A program made the position numbers and the translations under genes. 64,000 nucleotides of DNA, taken from contig PGCO01000003.1 of NCBI GenBank assembly GCA_002786355.1, positions 124,001-188,000 of the forward strand, read 5' to 3'. The DNA comes from Sediminibacterium sp. FEMGT703S. Lineage in GTDB: Bacteria > Bacteroidota > Bacteroidia > Chitinophagales > Chitinophagaceae. The notes under the pieces were generated by a model. The model was not told the DNA's origin. It did not search any database and saw only the letters and a program-made list of their open reading frames with translations. Positions within the stretch are counted from its first letter, which is position 1. The number at the start of each line of letters is the position of its first letter. This document shows, piece after piece, positions 54,352-62,244 of this stretch.

Positions 54352-54780
54352 TTAAGCCCCTTTAAGATTGATGAACCAGTCGATGGCCAAAGCATAACCA
54401 CTCAACCCTAATCCAGCTATGGTGCCAGCTGCTTTAGCAGAAACATGCGAGATCTTTCTAAAGTCTTCGCGAGCATGTATATTACTAATATGCACTTCAA
54501 TAACAGGAGCAGCAATGGCAGCAATGGCATCGCCAATTGCAACACTAGTATGCGTATACCCACCAGGATTAATAATAATTCCAGCCGAATCAAAACCATG
54601 TAATTGTAAAGCATCAATTAACTCGCCTTCAATATTTGATTGAAAATGCACTAAATCAATGGAAGGAAACTTTGATTGAAGCTGTTCAAAATAAGTTTCA
54701 AAACTAGTATTCCCGTAAACACTTGGCTCTCGTTTACCTAACAAGTTTAAATTAGGTCCGTTAATGATGGCTATTTTCAT
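54352..54780 (-). CDS. aroQ: Type II 3-dehydroquinate dehydratase
   Basis: 142 residues, the usual length of the dodecameric type II enzyme of the shikimate pathway. Motifs: IAIINGPNLNLLGKREPSVYG (catalytic loop with Tyr), FQSNIEGELIDALQLHG, IINPGGYTHTSVAIGDAI and VIEVHISNIHAREDFR with the catalytic histidine and arginine. It starts 9 bases after the carA stop on the same strand and is probably co-transcribed with it. The C-terminus ends with GLSGYALAIDWFINL. Confidence 0.95.
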   Translation of the reverse strand: MKIAIINGPNLNLLGKREPSVYGNTSFETYFEQLQSKFPSIDLVHFQSNIEGELIDALQLHGFDSAGIIINPGGYTHTSVAIGDAIAAIAAPVIEVHISNIHAREDFRKISHVSAKAAGTIAGLGLSGYALAIDWFINLKGA

Positions 54781-54789
54781 TGATTGAAA

Positions 54790-55893
54790 TTACTGCATCA
54801 TTTCTACAAAACGATCAAATAAATAACGGCTATCGTGCGGTCCTGGAGTACTTTCAGGATGGTATTGAACACTAAAAGCAGGACGGTCTTTTAATCTAAT
54901 TCCTTCAATAGAGTCATCATTTAAATTAACATGCGTTACTTCTACATTAGGATGGTTTTTAACAGCTACCGGATCTACTCCAAAACCATGGTTTTGGGTG
55001 GTTATTTCACATTGACCTGTAATAATATTTTTTACTGGGTGATTTAAGCCTCTGTGCCCATGGTGCATTTTAAAGGTAGGGATATCATTCGCCAATGCTA
55101 ATAATTGATGTCCTAAACAAATGCCAAACACTGGCTTTTTCTCGGCTAAAATATCTTTTACCGTTGTAACAGCATAAGGCATTGCAGCAGGGTCACCGGG
55201 GCCATTTGAAATAAAATAACCGGTAGGATTAAATTCTTTTAACCTACTTAATGATGTTTTTGCAGGATGTACTCTTATATGGGCACCCCTACTTACTAAA
55301 CATTGAAGAATATGTTGTTTCACCCCAAAATCTAATACAGCCACTTTCACGGCAGAATTAACATCCCCCATTTCATATTCGCTAGCAGTACTAACGGTAC
55401 TCGCCAATTCCTGACCATCCATATTAGGAACAGCTTTCAACTTTTCTTTCAATTGGTCAACGGAGAATTCCTCTGAAGAAATAATACAGTTCATTGCCCC
55501 TTCAGTTCTAATATGAGCAACCAAGGCTCTAGTATCAATACCATCAATTGCAACAATATTATTATCAACTAAATAAGTATTTAAATCTTGATTGGCTTGG
55601 TGCCTACTAAATTGCTCTTCTAAATTTCTAGCAATTAAACCATGAATTTTTACTGAACTACTTTCAACATCAGTTTCCTTTACCCCATAGTTCCCAATAT
55701 GTACAGTATTCATGATCAACACTTGACCTGTATAACTTGGGTCAGTGAATACTTCTTGGTATCCTGTCATTCCTGTATTAAAACAAATTTCTCCAGTAGC
55801 AGTGCCTATTTTACCAAAGGATAAACCATGAAAAACATGACCATCTGCAAGAACTAATACTGCGGGTATTCTAGATGAGTTAGACTGTGGCAT
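54790..55893 (-). CDS. carA: Carbamoyl-phosphate synthase small subunit
   Basis: 367 residues. It supplies ammonia from glutamine to CarB for arginine and pyrimidine synthesis. Visible: LVLADGHVFHGLSFGK, NTGMTGYQEVFTDPSYTGQ in the N-terminal CarA domain, and a class I amidotransferase with VFGICLGHQLLAL (nucleophilic Cys), TTQNHGFGV and SVQYHPESTPGPHDS (His and Glu of the triad). carB is not adjacent, so the two subunits are encoded apart, at least within this window. The operon terminator of the ribosomal genes lies between rplQ and carA. Confidence 0.95.
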   Translation of the reverse strand: MPQSNSSRIPAVLVLADGHVFHGLSFGKIGTATGEICFNTGMTGYQEVFTDPSYTGQVLIMNTVHIGNYGVKETDVESSSVKIHGLIARNLEEQFSRHQANQDLNTYLVDNNIVAIDGIDTRALVAHIRTEGAMNCIISSEEFSVDQLKEKLKAVPNMDGQELASTVSTASEYEMGDVNSAVKVAVLDFGVKQHILQCLVSRGAHIRVHPAKTSLSRLKEFNPTGYFISNGPGDPAAMPYAVTTVKDILAEKKPVFGICLGHQLLALANDIPTFKMHHGHRGLNHPVKNIITGQCEITTQNHGFGVDPVAVKNHPNVEVTHVNLNDDSIEGIRLKDRPAFSVQYHPESTPGPHDSRYLFDRFVEMMQ

Positions 55894-55966
55894 AGTAGCT
55901 TTTATGAGTGCAAAAGAAAATCAATTTTATTAAAAAAACCAATGAAGTTGCTAACATTCGATATAT

Positions 55967-56003
55967 GAAAAAAGGCAAAACCGAAACGATTTTGCCTTTT
56001 ATT
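55967..56003 (-). terminator. Terminator of the alpha ribosomal operon
   Basis: Read leftwards: AAAAGGCAAAA (55990-56000), loop TCGTTTCGG, TTTTGCCTTTT (55970-55980), then TT and C. The 11-bp stem is perfect. It lies 22 bases after the rplQ stop and upstream of carA, separating the two transcription units. Confidence 0.88.
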
Positions 56004-56022
56004 TTTAAAACTACTTCATATA

Positions 56023-56535
56023 TTATTCAGCAGCTTTTTCTTCAGTTGAAGTAGCTTCAGGAGCAACTACAGTTTCTTCGTTTTCTGCTTTTTTAGGAGC
56101 ACGACTACGACGAGTTTTCTTAGCAGGCTCAGTTGCAGTAGCAACAGATTTACCGTAAATTTCATTGAAATCTACTAATTCAATCATAGCTTTTTCTGCG
56201 TTGTCACCCGGACGAATACCGAGTTTCAAAATACGAGTGTAACCACCCGGACGTGAAGCAACTTTAGGACCTACAACAGTAAAAAGTTCTTTCACTGCAG
56301 TTTTATCTTGTAACTCAGCAAATACTAAGCGGTGATTGTGACTGATCTGTGTTGCAGAATCATTCTTTTTGGTCTTAGTAATCAATGGCTCAACATAAGT
56401 TCTTAATGCTTTAGCTTTTGCTAAAGTAGTAACAATACGCTTATGCGTGATTAATTGGCTTGCAAGGTTTTGCAATAACGCTACTCTGTGTGCCTTCTTA
56501 CGGCCTAGGTTGTTGATTTTGTCTCCGTGACGCAT
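56023..56535 (-). CDS. rplQ: Ribosomal protein L17 with acidic C-terminal extension
   Basis: 170 residues; the conserved L17 core is residues 1-115 ([29 protein letters not shown] split, [49 protein letters not shown]). The remaining 50 residues ([19 protein letters not shown] and [13 protein letters not shown]) are basic, then acidic, and probably disordered; extensions like this are usual in Bacteroidetes. It binds 23S rRNA near the exit tunnel. Last gene of the operon, with two hairpins in the 79-base gap after rpoA. Confidence 0.95.
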   Translation of the reverse strand: MRHGDKINNLGRKKAHRVALLQNLASQLITHKRIVTTLAKAKALRTYVEPLITKTKKNDSATQISHNHRLVFAELQDKTAVKELFTVVGPKVASRPGGYTRILKLGIRPGDNAEKAMIELVDFNEIYGKSVATATEPAKKTRRSRAPKKAENEETVVAPEATSTEEKAAE

Positions 56536-56551
56536 GACATTTAAGTTTTAA

Positions 56552-56606
56552 CTCCACACCGTGTCAGGATATGTGGAGGATGTTATTCCGAAAATTTCAG
56601 AATAAC
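56552..56606 (-). promoter_or_regulatory. Two hairpins in the rpoA-rplQ gap
   Basis: Hairpin one pairs GTTATTC (56600-56606) with GAATAAC (56582-56588) and extends inward by about four pairs; hairpin two pairs CTCCACA (56552-56558) with TGTGGAG (56572-56578). They lie just before the rplQ start. No T tract follows, so they are not terminators; an L17-related leader or mRNA stabiliser is possible. Confidence 0.4.
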
Positions 56607-56614
56607 GTGATGAA

Positions 56615-57616
56615 TTAATTATCTAAGTTATCTAGTCCAAGTTTCCCAAGATCCATACCGAAGCTTAGACCTCTTTCTGTTAATACTTGTTCAATTTCTG
56701 ATAAGGACTTCTGACCAAAGTTTCTAAACTTCATCAAATCTTCTTGCTCATACTGAACCAATTCGCTCAAGCTGTTAATTTTAGCAGCTTTTAAGCAATT
56801 GAATGCACGTACAGAAAGATCTAAATCTTCTAGAGGAGTCTTCAATACTTTACGTAATTGTAAAACGTGCTCATCTACAACATCTTCTTTCTTATCTTCT
56901 TTGTTATCAAAAGTGATGTTCTCATCAGTAATGATCATCAAATGTTGGATAAGAATGCGAGAAGCTTGCTTTACAGCATCTTCAGGATGAATAGTTCCAT
57001 CGGTTGCAACATCTAAGATTAATTTCTCATAATCGGTTCTTTGTTCAACACGATAGTTTTCAATAGCGTATTTAACGTTCTTGATAGGTGTGTGAATAGA
57101 ATCGATAGCGATGTATCCAAATGGAGCATCTTTTACTTTATTTTCTTCAGCTGGAACATATCCACGACCTCTTGCGATAGTCAATTCGATGTCTAGCTTA
57201 GCAGTAGGATCCATTGTACAGATCAACAAATCTGGATTCATTACTTGGAAACTAGGAGATTGCTCTCCAATCATTCCTGCAGTGAATTCGCTGCGACCTT
57301 TAACAGACAAGTTAATCTTCTCTGAAGTCAACTCTATATCAGCATTTCTTTTAAAACGAACCTGCTTTAAGTTAAGGATCATTTCGGTAACATCTTCGGT
57401 GATGCCTTTGATAGTAGCAAACTCATGGTCTACACCATCAATTTTGATACCTACAATCGCATAACCTTCTAATGAACTCAACAGGACTCTGCGAAGTGCA
57501 TTACCAATGGTTAAACCGTATCCTGGCTCAAGAGGGCGAAATTCAAACTGACCTTCAAAATCAGTTGCTTTCTGAAGAACGATTTTGTCTGGCTTTTGGA
57601 AGCTTAATATTGCCAT
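56615..57616 (-). CDS. rpoA: RNA polymerase alpha subunit
   Basis: 333 residues. N-terminal assembly domain with [27 protein letters not shown] (split; residues 25-52) and GYVPAEENK, and the C-terminal domain with [24 protein letters not shown] and [20 protein letters not shown] (helix-hairpin-helix DNA- and activator-binding fold). It forms the scaffold of the polymerase. Placed between rpsD (38-base gap) and rplQ, as usual in the alpha operon. Confidence 0.97.
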   Translation of the reverse strand: MAILSFQKPDKIVLQKATDFEGQFEFRPLEPGYGLTIGNALRRVLLSSLEGYAIVGIKIDGVDHEFATIKGITEDVTEMILNLKQVRFKRNADIELTSEKINLSVKGRSEFTAGMIGEQSPSFQVMNPDLLICTMDPTAKLDIELTIARGRGYVPAEENKVKDAPFGYIAIDSIHTPIKNVKYAIENYRVEQRTDYEKLILDVATDGTIHPEDAVKQASRILIQHLMIITDENITFDNKEDKKEDVVDEHVLQLRKVLKTPLEDLDLSVRAFNCLKAAKINSLSELVQYEQEDLMKFRNFGQKSLSEIEQVLTERGLSFGMDLGKLGLDNLDN

Positions 57617-57654
57617 TTTAAAACGTGTTTTACTTATTAGGTGAATAGAAAAAA

Positions 57655-58260
57655 TTACTTAGAGTACAATTCTACGATCAACTGCTCCTTAATGTTTTCA
57701 GGAACGTGCTCGCGCTCTGGCATAGTAATGAACGTTCCCTTCTTTTCGGTTTCGTTCCAATCTAACCAGCCAAACTTAGGGTTCTTACCACGTGTTTTGC
57801 TAGTAATGCCAGAATTGTCGGCACTTTTAGGACGATAAGCAATAATATCACCTGGCTTACATGTGTAAGAAGGTACATTCATTATTTCGCCGTTAACAGT
57901 AATATGCTTGTGGTTAACCAACTGACGCGCTTCAGGGCGGCTAGCAGTTAATCCCATACGGAATACTGTATTGTCTAAACGTGCTTCTAATAATTTAATC
58001 AGGTTTTCACCGGTAACACCTTTTAAACGCTGAGCTTCTTCAAAAGTTTTACGGAACTGGCGCTCCAATACACCATAAGTGTATTTAGCTTTTTGTTTTT
58101 CTCTTAACTGTAGGGCGTATTCGCCTAAAGTTTTGCGTTTGCGGGCAGCACCATGCTGTCCGGGAGGGTTTGAGTTTTTACCTAACCACTTTGCGTTTCC
58201 TAAAATAGGTTCGCCAAAGATTCTGGAGATTTTGGTCTTAGGACCTGTGTAACGTGCCAT
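57655..58260 (-). CDS. rpsD: Ribosomal protein S4
   Basis: 201 residues. [53 protein letters not shown] and the S4 domain [27 protein letters not shown] (split; about residues 95-120), then [15 protein letters not shown]. The zinc-finger cysteines of the C+ form are absent. S4 starts 30S assembly and in E. coli represses the alpha operon. Here it is preceded by a 143-base spacer with possible structure. Confidence 0.97.
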   Translation of the reverse strand: MARYTGPKTKISRIFGEPILGNAKWLGKNSNPPGQHGAARKRKTLGEYALQLREKQKAKYTYGVLERQFRKTFEEAQRLKGVTGENLIKLLEARLDNTVFRMGLTASRPEARQLVNHKHITVNGEIMNVPSYTCKPGDIIAYRPKSADNSGITSKTRGKNPKFGWLDWNETEKKGTFITMPEREHVPENIKEQLIVELYSK

Positions 58261-58277
58261 AGTTTATATTTTCATTT

Positions 58278-58393
58278 CGATTTTTTTAGAATTCGTTGCT
58301 TCGATCGGTTAAAAATCGTAAAAAATGAATCGGGCAACCTTTTGATAAATGAAACCTTGTGGCTCAATATTATTTCCACTACCCCTATTGGGG
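58278..58393 (-). promoter_or_regulatory. Structured rpsK-rpsD spacer
   Basis: 143-base gene-free gap in the alpha operon. A CCCC-AATA-GGGG hairpin (58382-58393) follows rpsK, and CGATTTTT (58311-58318 on the minus strand) can pair with AAAAATCG (58278-58285) closer to the rpsD start, enclosing 25 bases. The function is unknown; an S4-linked control region is possible. Confidence 0.3.
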
Positions 58394-58403
58394 CTTAGGG
58401 TTG

Positions 58404-58814
58404 TTATACTCTTCTTTGTTTTGGAGGACGACAACCATTGTGTGGCATAGGGGTAACGTCTTTAATAGAAGTTACTTCAATACCTGATTGTGCAATAGAG
58501 CGAATAGCTCCTTCACGTCCTGCACCTGGTCCTTTAACAAATACATCAACACGCTTTAAGCCTGCATCCAATGCAACTTTAGCAGCATCAGCAGCAGCCA
58601 TTTGTGCAGCGTACGGAGTATTCTTTTTAGAACCTTTGAAACCCATTTTACCAGCACTGCTCCAGCTAATTACTTGACCGGTTTTGTTGGTAAAACTGAT
58701 AATGATGTTGTTGAAAGTAGCAGAGATTCTAACCTCACCGGCTGCATCTACTTTTACTACTCTTTTCTTGGCAGCAGCTTTTGCACTGTTCTGCGCTTTT
58801 TGTGGTTTAGCCAT
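58404..58814 (-). CDS. rpsK: Ribosomal protein S11
   Basis: 136 residues. [28 protein letters not shown] (split) with [20 protein letters not shown] and [17 protein letters not shown] and the C-terminal [18 protein letters not shown] are the S11 hallmarks. An alanine/lysine-rich N-terminal tail of about 20 residues precedes the core. It forms part of the 30S platform. A 156-base spacer with three hairpins precedes it. Confidence 0.97.
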   Translation of the reverse strand: MAKPQKAQNSAKAAAKKRVVKVDAAGEVRISATFNNIIISFTNKTGQVISWSSAGKMGFKGSKKNTPYAAQMAAADAAKVALDAGLKRVDVFVKGPGAGREGAIRSIAQSGIEVTSIKDVTPMPHNGCRPPKQRRV

Positions 58815-58852
58815 TTTTGCTTTTTTAGGTAGTCTTCCCCGAAGGGATGGTT

Positions 58853-58964
58853 AAAAAAAAAAAATCCGTTGTTACGGAACCCTTGCATCTCCCTTTCAAA
58901 ATTTGAAAGATCCAATACAAAGGATTTATTTATGTAAGAAAGCCCGAAGCGATTACTTCGGGCT
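58853..58964 (-). promoter_or_regulatory. Structured rpsM-rpsK spacer with a 12-T tract
   Basis: Read leftwards: AGCCCGAAG (58956-58964), loop, CTTCGGGCT (58941-58949), a 9-bp stem after the rpsM stop; then a near-perfect palindrome CTTTCAAA-T-TTTGAAAG about 58893-58909; then TCCGT-AACA-ACGGA (58865-58878) followed by twelve T (58853-58864). The last is terminator-like but has only a 5-bp stem. It is 38 bases before the rpsK ATG. Confidence 0.5.
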
Positions 58965-58970
58965 AACTAT

Positions 58971-59351
58971 TTATTTTTTAGCAGCTTTCTTCTTGCCGGC
59001 AACCGTTTTACGTTTACCTTTTCTAGTACGGCTATTAGTTTTGGTTCTTTGACCACGAACAGGAAGACCCTTACGATGGCGCAAACCTCTGTAACAAGCA
59101 ATATCTAACAAACGCTTGATACTCATAGACACTTCACTTCTTAGTGCACCTTCTACCTTAAACTCATTGTTAATGATATTACGGATAGCAGTTTGCTCTT
59201 CGTCGTTCCATTGGTTTACTTTCTTATCAAAGTCAATACCCGCTTTTTCAAGGATATACTGAGCTGTTGAACGTCCAATACCAAAAATGTAGGTTAAACC
59301 AATCTCACCTCTTTTGTTTTTTGGCAAATCAATACCGGCAATACGAGCCAT
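58971..59351 (-). CDS. rpsM: Ribosomal protein S13
   Basis: 126 residues. [78 protein letters not shown] and a basic tail [18 protein letters not shown]13 contacts the P-site tRNA and the 50S bridge. The order rpmJ-rpsM-rpsK-rpsD is the usual one. Gap to rpmJ is 38 bases. Confidence 0.97.
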   Translation of the reverse strand: MARIAGIDLPKNKRGEIGLTYIFGIGRSTAQYILEKAGIDFDKKVNQWNDEEQTAIRNIINNEFKVEGALRSEVSMSIKRLLDIACYRGLRHRKGLPVRGQRTKTNSRTRKGKRKTVAGKKKAAKK

Positions 59352-59389
59352 ATTATAGTTGTTTTATGCTGTTAATTTGATTAATCGAA

Positions 59390-59506
59390 TTACCCTTGAC
59401 GCTGCTTAAAGCGAGGATTCTTTTTGTTAATCACAAATAATTTACCCTTGCGCTTCACGATCTTACAATCGGCACTGCGTTTTTTAATGGAAGCTCTTAC
59501 TTTCAT
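59390..59506 (-). CDS. rpmJ: Ribosomal protein L36
   Basis: 38 residues, starting [20 protein letters not shown] and ending in [10 protein letters not shown]. It is too short for most ORF callers but is placed exactly where L36 belongs, between infA and rpsM. Only one cysteine is present (Cys14), so it is the zinc-free (C-) form. It binds 23S rRNA near the L7/L12 stalk base. Confidence 0.96.
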   Translation of the reverse strand: MKVRASIKKRSADCKIVKRKGKLFVINKKNPRFKQRQG

Positions 59507-59571
59507 TGTTTGGTTGTTTAACTGTTATATTCCTGTTACGTTCCGTTTCTTTTTTTGTTATTTTCTGCTAC

Positions 59572-59790
59572 TTATTTGTACCTGAAAATAATTCTTCCTC
59601 TACTTAAATCATAAGGGCTCATTTCCACCCCTACTTTATCCCCTGGTAAGATTCGGATATAGTGCATCCGCATCTTTCCTGAAATAGTGGCCAATATTTC
59701 ATGACCGTTTTCTAATTTAACCCTGAACATAGCATTACTTAATGCTTCCAGAATTACTCCGTCTTGTTTAATCAATGGTTGTTTCGACAT
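59572..59790 (-). CDS. infA: Translation initiation factor IF-1
   Basis: 72 residues with a single OB/S1-like fold: [22 protein letters not shown] split over two strands, then [39 protein letters not shown] in the family's usual order (RGRI..RYK end). It occupies the 30S A site during initiation. First gene of the alpha operon here; normally secY and map precede it, but here it starts a separate unit with its own -7 box 17 bases upstream. Confidence 0.96.
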   Translation of the reverse strand: MSKQPLIKQDGVILEALSNAMFRVKLENGHEILATISGKMRMHYIRILPGDKVGVEMSPYDLSRGRIIFRYK

Positions 59791-59806
59791 ACTATTTTTG
59801 GGGCTG

Positions 59807-59814
59807 CAAAGATA
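59807..59814 (-). promoter_or_regulatory. Promoter -7 box of the infA-rplQ operon
   Basis: TATCTTTG on the minus strand fits TAnnTTTG and lies 16 bases before the infA ATG, giving a short 5' untranslated region. The -33 zone is T-rich (TTTT) 21 bases upstream without a clear TTG. Confidence 0.58.
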
Positions 59815-59863
59815 TTAGAATACAACCGAATTATGAAAAATAAGGGGAGAAAACTCTTGAAAA

Positions 59864-59898
59864 TGTGGAAAAAAATTATAAAAAACAGGTTTTCCACA
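59864..59898. repeat. Inverted pair of DnaA-box-like 9-mers upstream of infA
   Basis: TGTGGAAAA (59864-59872) and TTTTCCACA (59890-59898) form a perfect inverted repeat with a 17-base A+T-rich centre. TTTTCCACA fits the loose DnaA pattern TTWTNCACA. It lies 50-90 bases upstream of the predicted infA promoter. No T tract of a terminator follows on the minus strand. Confidence 0.35.
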
Positions 59899-59943
59899 CC
59901 CAAAATAGCAAAATCAAGCGCTTTTCGGCTGTAAAATTAAAGT

Positions 59944-59973
59944 AAAAACGCCAGTACTTGGCGTACTGGCGTT
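59944..59973 (-). terminator. Terminator of the hmgA cluster
   Basis: Read leftwards: AACGCCAGTAC (59963-59973), loop GCCAA, GTACTGGCGTT (59947-59957), then T. The 11-bp stem is perfect and a run of five T (59944-59948) overlaps its end. It ends transcription from 60026 and separates it from infA. Confidence 0.88.
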
Positions 59974-60025
59974 AAAATATTGGATTGAAAAAATCCTTTA
60001 GAAGCAATTAAAATTGATATAATTA

Positions 60026-60430
60026 CTACATAGGGTCTCTGGTCAAATGAATCTTTACCATGTCATTGTATTGATTTTGTAACTGATGTACAAAATGAAC
60101 ATTCGGATGATGCCTTCTGTCTTCTCTGTACCACATTTCGATAGAAGAGAAATCATCTGCCTTAGGCGTTACCAACCTAAAAGCACCTTTTGAATACTTT
60201 ACAGAGCCATCATCTGATGCCTGTTTAGAAAATTGTAGGTCAAGGAGCGCATTTTCATCCAGAGGAATTGGATGTAGATGATCAGTAGAAAACCAAAACT
60301 CTTGAACGGATGTAAGTAAACACACTTGCTTCTCATCTCCATTTAACCTGGTTACTTCTCCTTCCCATAGCTTGCCTTCAAACTCGCCCATCATGTAATC
60401 TCCAATTTTGATGTCGTTGAATTTTATCAT
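60026..60430 (-). CDS. Conserved-looking protein of unknown function
   Basis: 134 residues, not recognised. The first half is beta-rich and looks like a small SH3-like barrel (IKFNDIKIGDYMMGEFEGK, WEGEVTRLNGDEKQVCLL, EFWFSTDHLHPIPLD); the second half has YSKGAFRLVTPKADDF and a histidine-rich helix (REDRRHHPNVHFVHQLQNQ). No signal peptide or membrane helix. Similar soluble barrels are common as small Bacteroidetes proteins of unknown role. It follows hmgA by 40 bases on the same strand and ends in a strong terminator, so it may belong to that unit. Confidence 0.6.
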   Translation of the reverse strand: MIKFNDIKIGDYMMGEFEGKLWEGEVTRLNGDEKQVCLLTSVQEFWFSTDHLHPIPLDENALLDLQFSKQASDDGSVKYSKGAFRLVTPKADDFSSIEMWYREDRRHHPNVHFVHQLQNQYNDMVKIHLTRDPM

Positions 60431-60470
60431 ATAGCAATCGTTTAGACCATAAGTTAAGGATTTTTTGGGA

Positions 60471-61628
60471 TTATTCGGCCCAACTCATGGTATAACCCAA
60501 ATTTTCTATACGCAAAGCCTCTTCAGTTAATTGTAAAGGATGAAAAGTATCTACCATAACAGCTAACTCCTGGGTTTCTTTTTTTCCAATACTTTTTTCA
60601 ACAGCCCCAGGATGTGGCCCATGGGGTATACCAGCTGGGTGTAGGGTAATCATCCCCCTCGTCACATTCTTCCTACTCATAAAATCTCCATCTACATAAT
60701 ACAACACTTCATCGCTGTCTATATTACTATGATTATAAGGCGCAGGAATAGCATTGGGGTGATAATCGTACAAACGAGGACAAAAACTACACACTACAAA
60801 ATTGTGTGCATCAAATGTTTGGTGAACAGGCGGCGGTTGATGAACACGACCAGTGATAGGTTCAAAATCGTGAATACTAAAAATATAAGGGTAGCAGCAT
60901 CCATCCCAACCTATTACATCAAAAGGATGTGTTCCATAATGTAACCCGTATAATACTCCTTTCTTTTTTGTTTTTATTAAGAAGTCTCCTTTTTCATCTA
61001 TTGTTACCAAATTCTCGGGGCCTCTGATATCTCTCTCACAATATGGAGCATGTTCTAATAATTGACCATGCCTACTTAAATATCTTTTAGGATATCTAAA
61101 TGGACTAAAACTTTCAACAATAAATAAGCGATTTTCGGGTGTATCAAAATGAATTTGATAAATAGTTCCTCTTGGTATAACAATATAATCCCCGTAAGAA
61201 AAAGGAAGTTGACCATATTGTGTCAACAGTTTTCCTGTTCCTTCATGAATAAAAATTAATTCATCTGCATCCGCATTTTTATAAAAATAAGTTGTCAAAC
61301 TCTGTTGAGGGGCCGCTAGTACAATATGACAATCGTTATTTACGAGCACTGCCTTTCTACTATTTAAATAATCGGCTTCAGGTTGAACATGAAATCCTTC
61401 AAAACTTCGATGCTTCAACATTTTTTCTTCTGCCACTTTAGGGGCAACCAAAATGGGTTCATCGGTATGAATAATTTGAGTGGGCGGATAGATATGATAC
61501 AATAAACTATAATCATCACTAAAACCCTCAGTGGAAAACAATTGCTCTGAATACAACCCACCATCTGGCTTTCTAAACTGTGTATGACGCTTATGCGGAA
61601 CTTCACCCAATTTGATATAATGAGGCAT
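60471..61628 (-). CDS. hmgA: Homogentisate 1,2-dioxygenase
   Basis: 385 residues. It opens the ring of homogentisate in tyrosine and phenylalanine breakdown. The cupin-like text with iron ligands is visible: DELIFIHEGTGKLLTQYGQL, PFSYGDYIVIPRGTIYQI, DFEPITGRVHQPPPVHQTFDAHNFVVCSF (split) and YYVDGDFMSRKNVTRGMITLHPAGIPHGPHPG (split) with the His/Glu ligands in HPAGIPHGPHPG. Length is somewhat shorter than the fungal and human enzymes, as usual in bacteria. The upstream partner is a small membrane protein 28 bases away. Confidence 0.92.
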   Translation of the reverse strand: MPHYIKLGEVPHKRHTQFRKPDGGLYSEQLFSTEGFSDDYSLLYHIYPPTQIIHTDEPILVAPKVAEEKMLKHRSFEGFHVQPEADYLNSRKAVLVNNDCHIVLAAPQQSLTTYFYKNADADELIFIHEGTGKLLTQYGQLPFSYGDYIVIPRGTIYQIHFDTPENRLFIVESFSPFRYPKRYLSRHGQLLEHAPYCERDIRGPENLVTIDEKGDFLIKTKKKGVLYGLHYGTHPFDVIGWDGCCYPYIFSIHDFEPITGRVHQPPPVHQTFDAHNFVVCSFCPRLYDYHPNAIPAPYNHSNIDSDEVLYYVDGDFMSRKNVTRGMITLHPAGIPHGPHPGAVEKSIGKKETQELAVMVDTFHPLQLTEEALRIENLGYTMSWAE

Positions 61629-61656
61629 GATATTGTTTTTTAAATCTTAACAACAA

Positions 61657-62130
61657 TTAGGCTCCTGGGAAAAGTGGTCTTCCAATAATTTCACCACGGA
61701 AAGGCCAAGGAACACCAGCTAATAATAGTAAAGCTGCAATCAAGAAAAAGTAAAATGCTTTCTTGTATTTAACCTCATCAGCAACAGCTTTCTTAGACAT
61801 ACCATGTGCTAAAGTGATAAAAACGATTGCGCCAATCATAGTAATTGGATGCTCCATCCAAAAGAAGCGATAGAACTTATCTTTCATGAAGGAAGTTCCT
61901 TCTGGTAATGTAGTAGTAAAAATACCATACCTACCCATAGCAACTTGATACAAACCCAATAGAAGAGTGATATGAGAAGCAATCATTGTAAACAACCAGG
62001 TCTTTTTATCCCCAGCAGCAAATGCTTTCTTTGAAGTCCAGCCAGTATAAGCTTTTACCAATGAAACCAATAACAATACAACAATAATCCAACGAAGTAA
62101 ATTATGTAGGTGTACAAATCCTGTTTGCAT
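61657..62130 (-). CDS. Four-helix membrane protein of unknown function
   Basis: 157 residues from ATG 62130 (MQTGFVHLHNLLRWIIVVLL). Four membrane helices are evident at about 8-27, 44-66, 98-115 and 127-145, with histidines in the first loop and helices (HLHNLLRW, IASHITLLLGLYQ, WMEHPITMIGAIVF, ITLAHGM). The histidine spacing resembles cytochrome-b-like membrane proteins but cofactor binding is not shown. The frame is open to 62151, but M1 at 62130 gives the normal start. It is the first gene of a three-gene leftward cluster with hmgA. Confidence 0.65.
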   Translation of the reverse strand: MQTGFVHLHNLLRWIIVVLLLVSLVKAYTGWTSKKAFAAGDKKTWLFTMIASHITLLLGLYQVAMGRYGIFTTTLPEGTSFMKDKFYRFFWMEHPITMIGAIVFITLAHGMSKKAVADEVKYKKAFYFFLIAALLLLAGVPWPFRGEIIGRPLFPGA

Positions 62131-62161
62131 AAAATTTATTTTAAGGAGCAAGATACAACAG

Positions 62162-62191
62162 AAAAGGTTTACGCTAAAGCGTAAACCCTTT
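62162..62191 (-). terminator. Terminator of the TolB-like gene
   Basis: Read leftwards: GGTTTACGC (62179-62187), loop TTTA, GCGTAAACC (62166-62174), then TTTT (62162-62165). Perfect 9-bp stem with flanking A and T runs. It separates the TolB-like gene from the membrane protein-hmgA cluster. The bases 62192-62244 hold nothing else visible. Confidence 0.8.
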
Positions 62192-62244
62192 TAACCAAAC
62201 AAACAAACAAATAAATAATTAAGCTCTTTTAATAAGCAAGGTTG

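Noticed and set aside
57111-57464. Open frame of 117 codons on the plus strand inside rpoA
   Set aside because: It is an antisense shadow of rpoA with no promoter, conserved motif or plausible start context. The same holds for other opposite-strand frames inside ribosomal, par and his genes.
59791-60025. Replication origin at the DnaA-like boxes
   Set aside because: Only two loose boxes and no dnaA or other origin-linked genes; the rest of the gap is explained by a terminator and the infA promoter.
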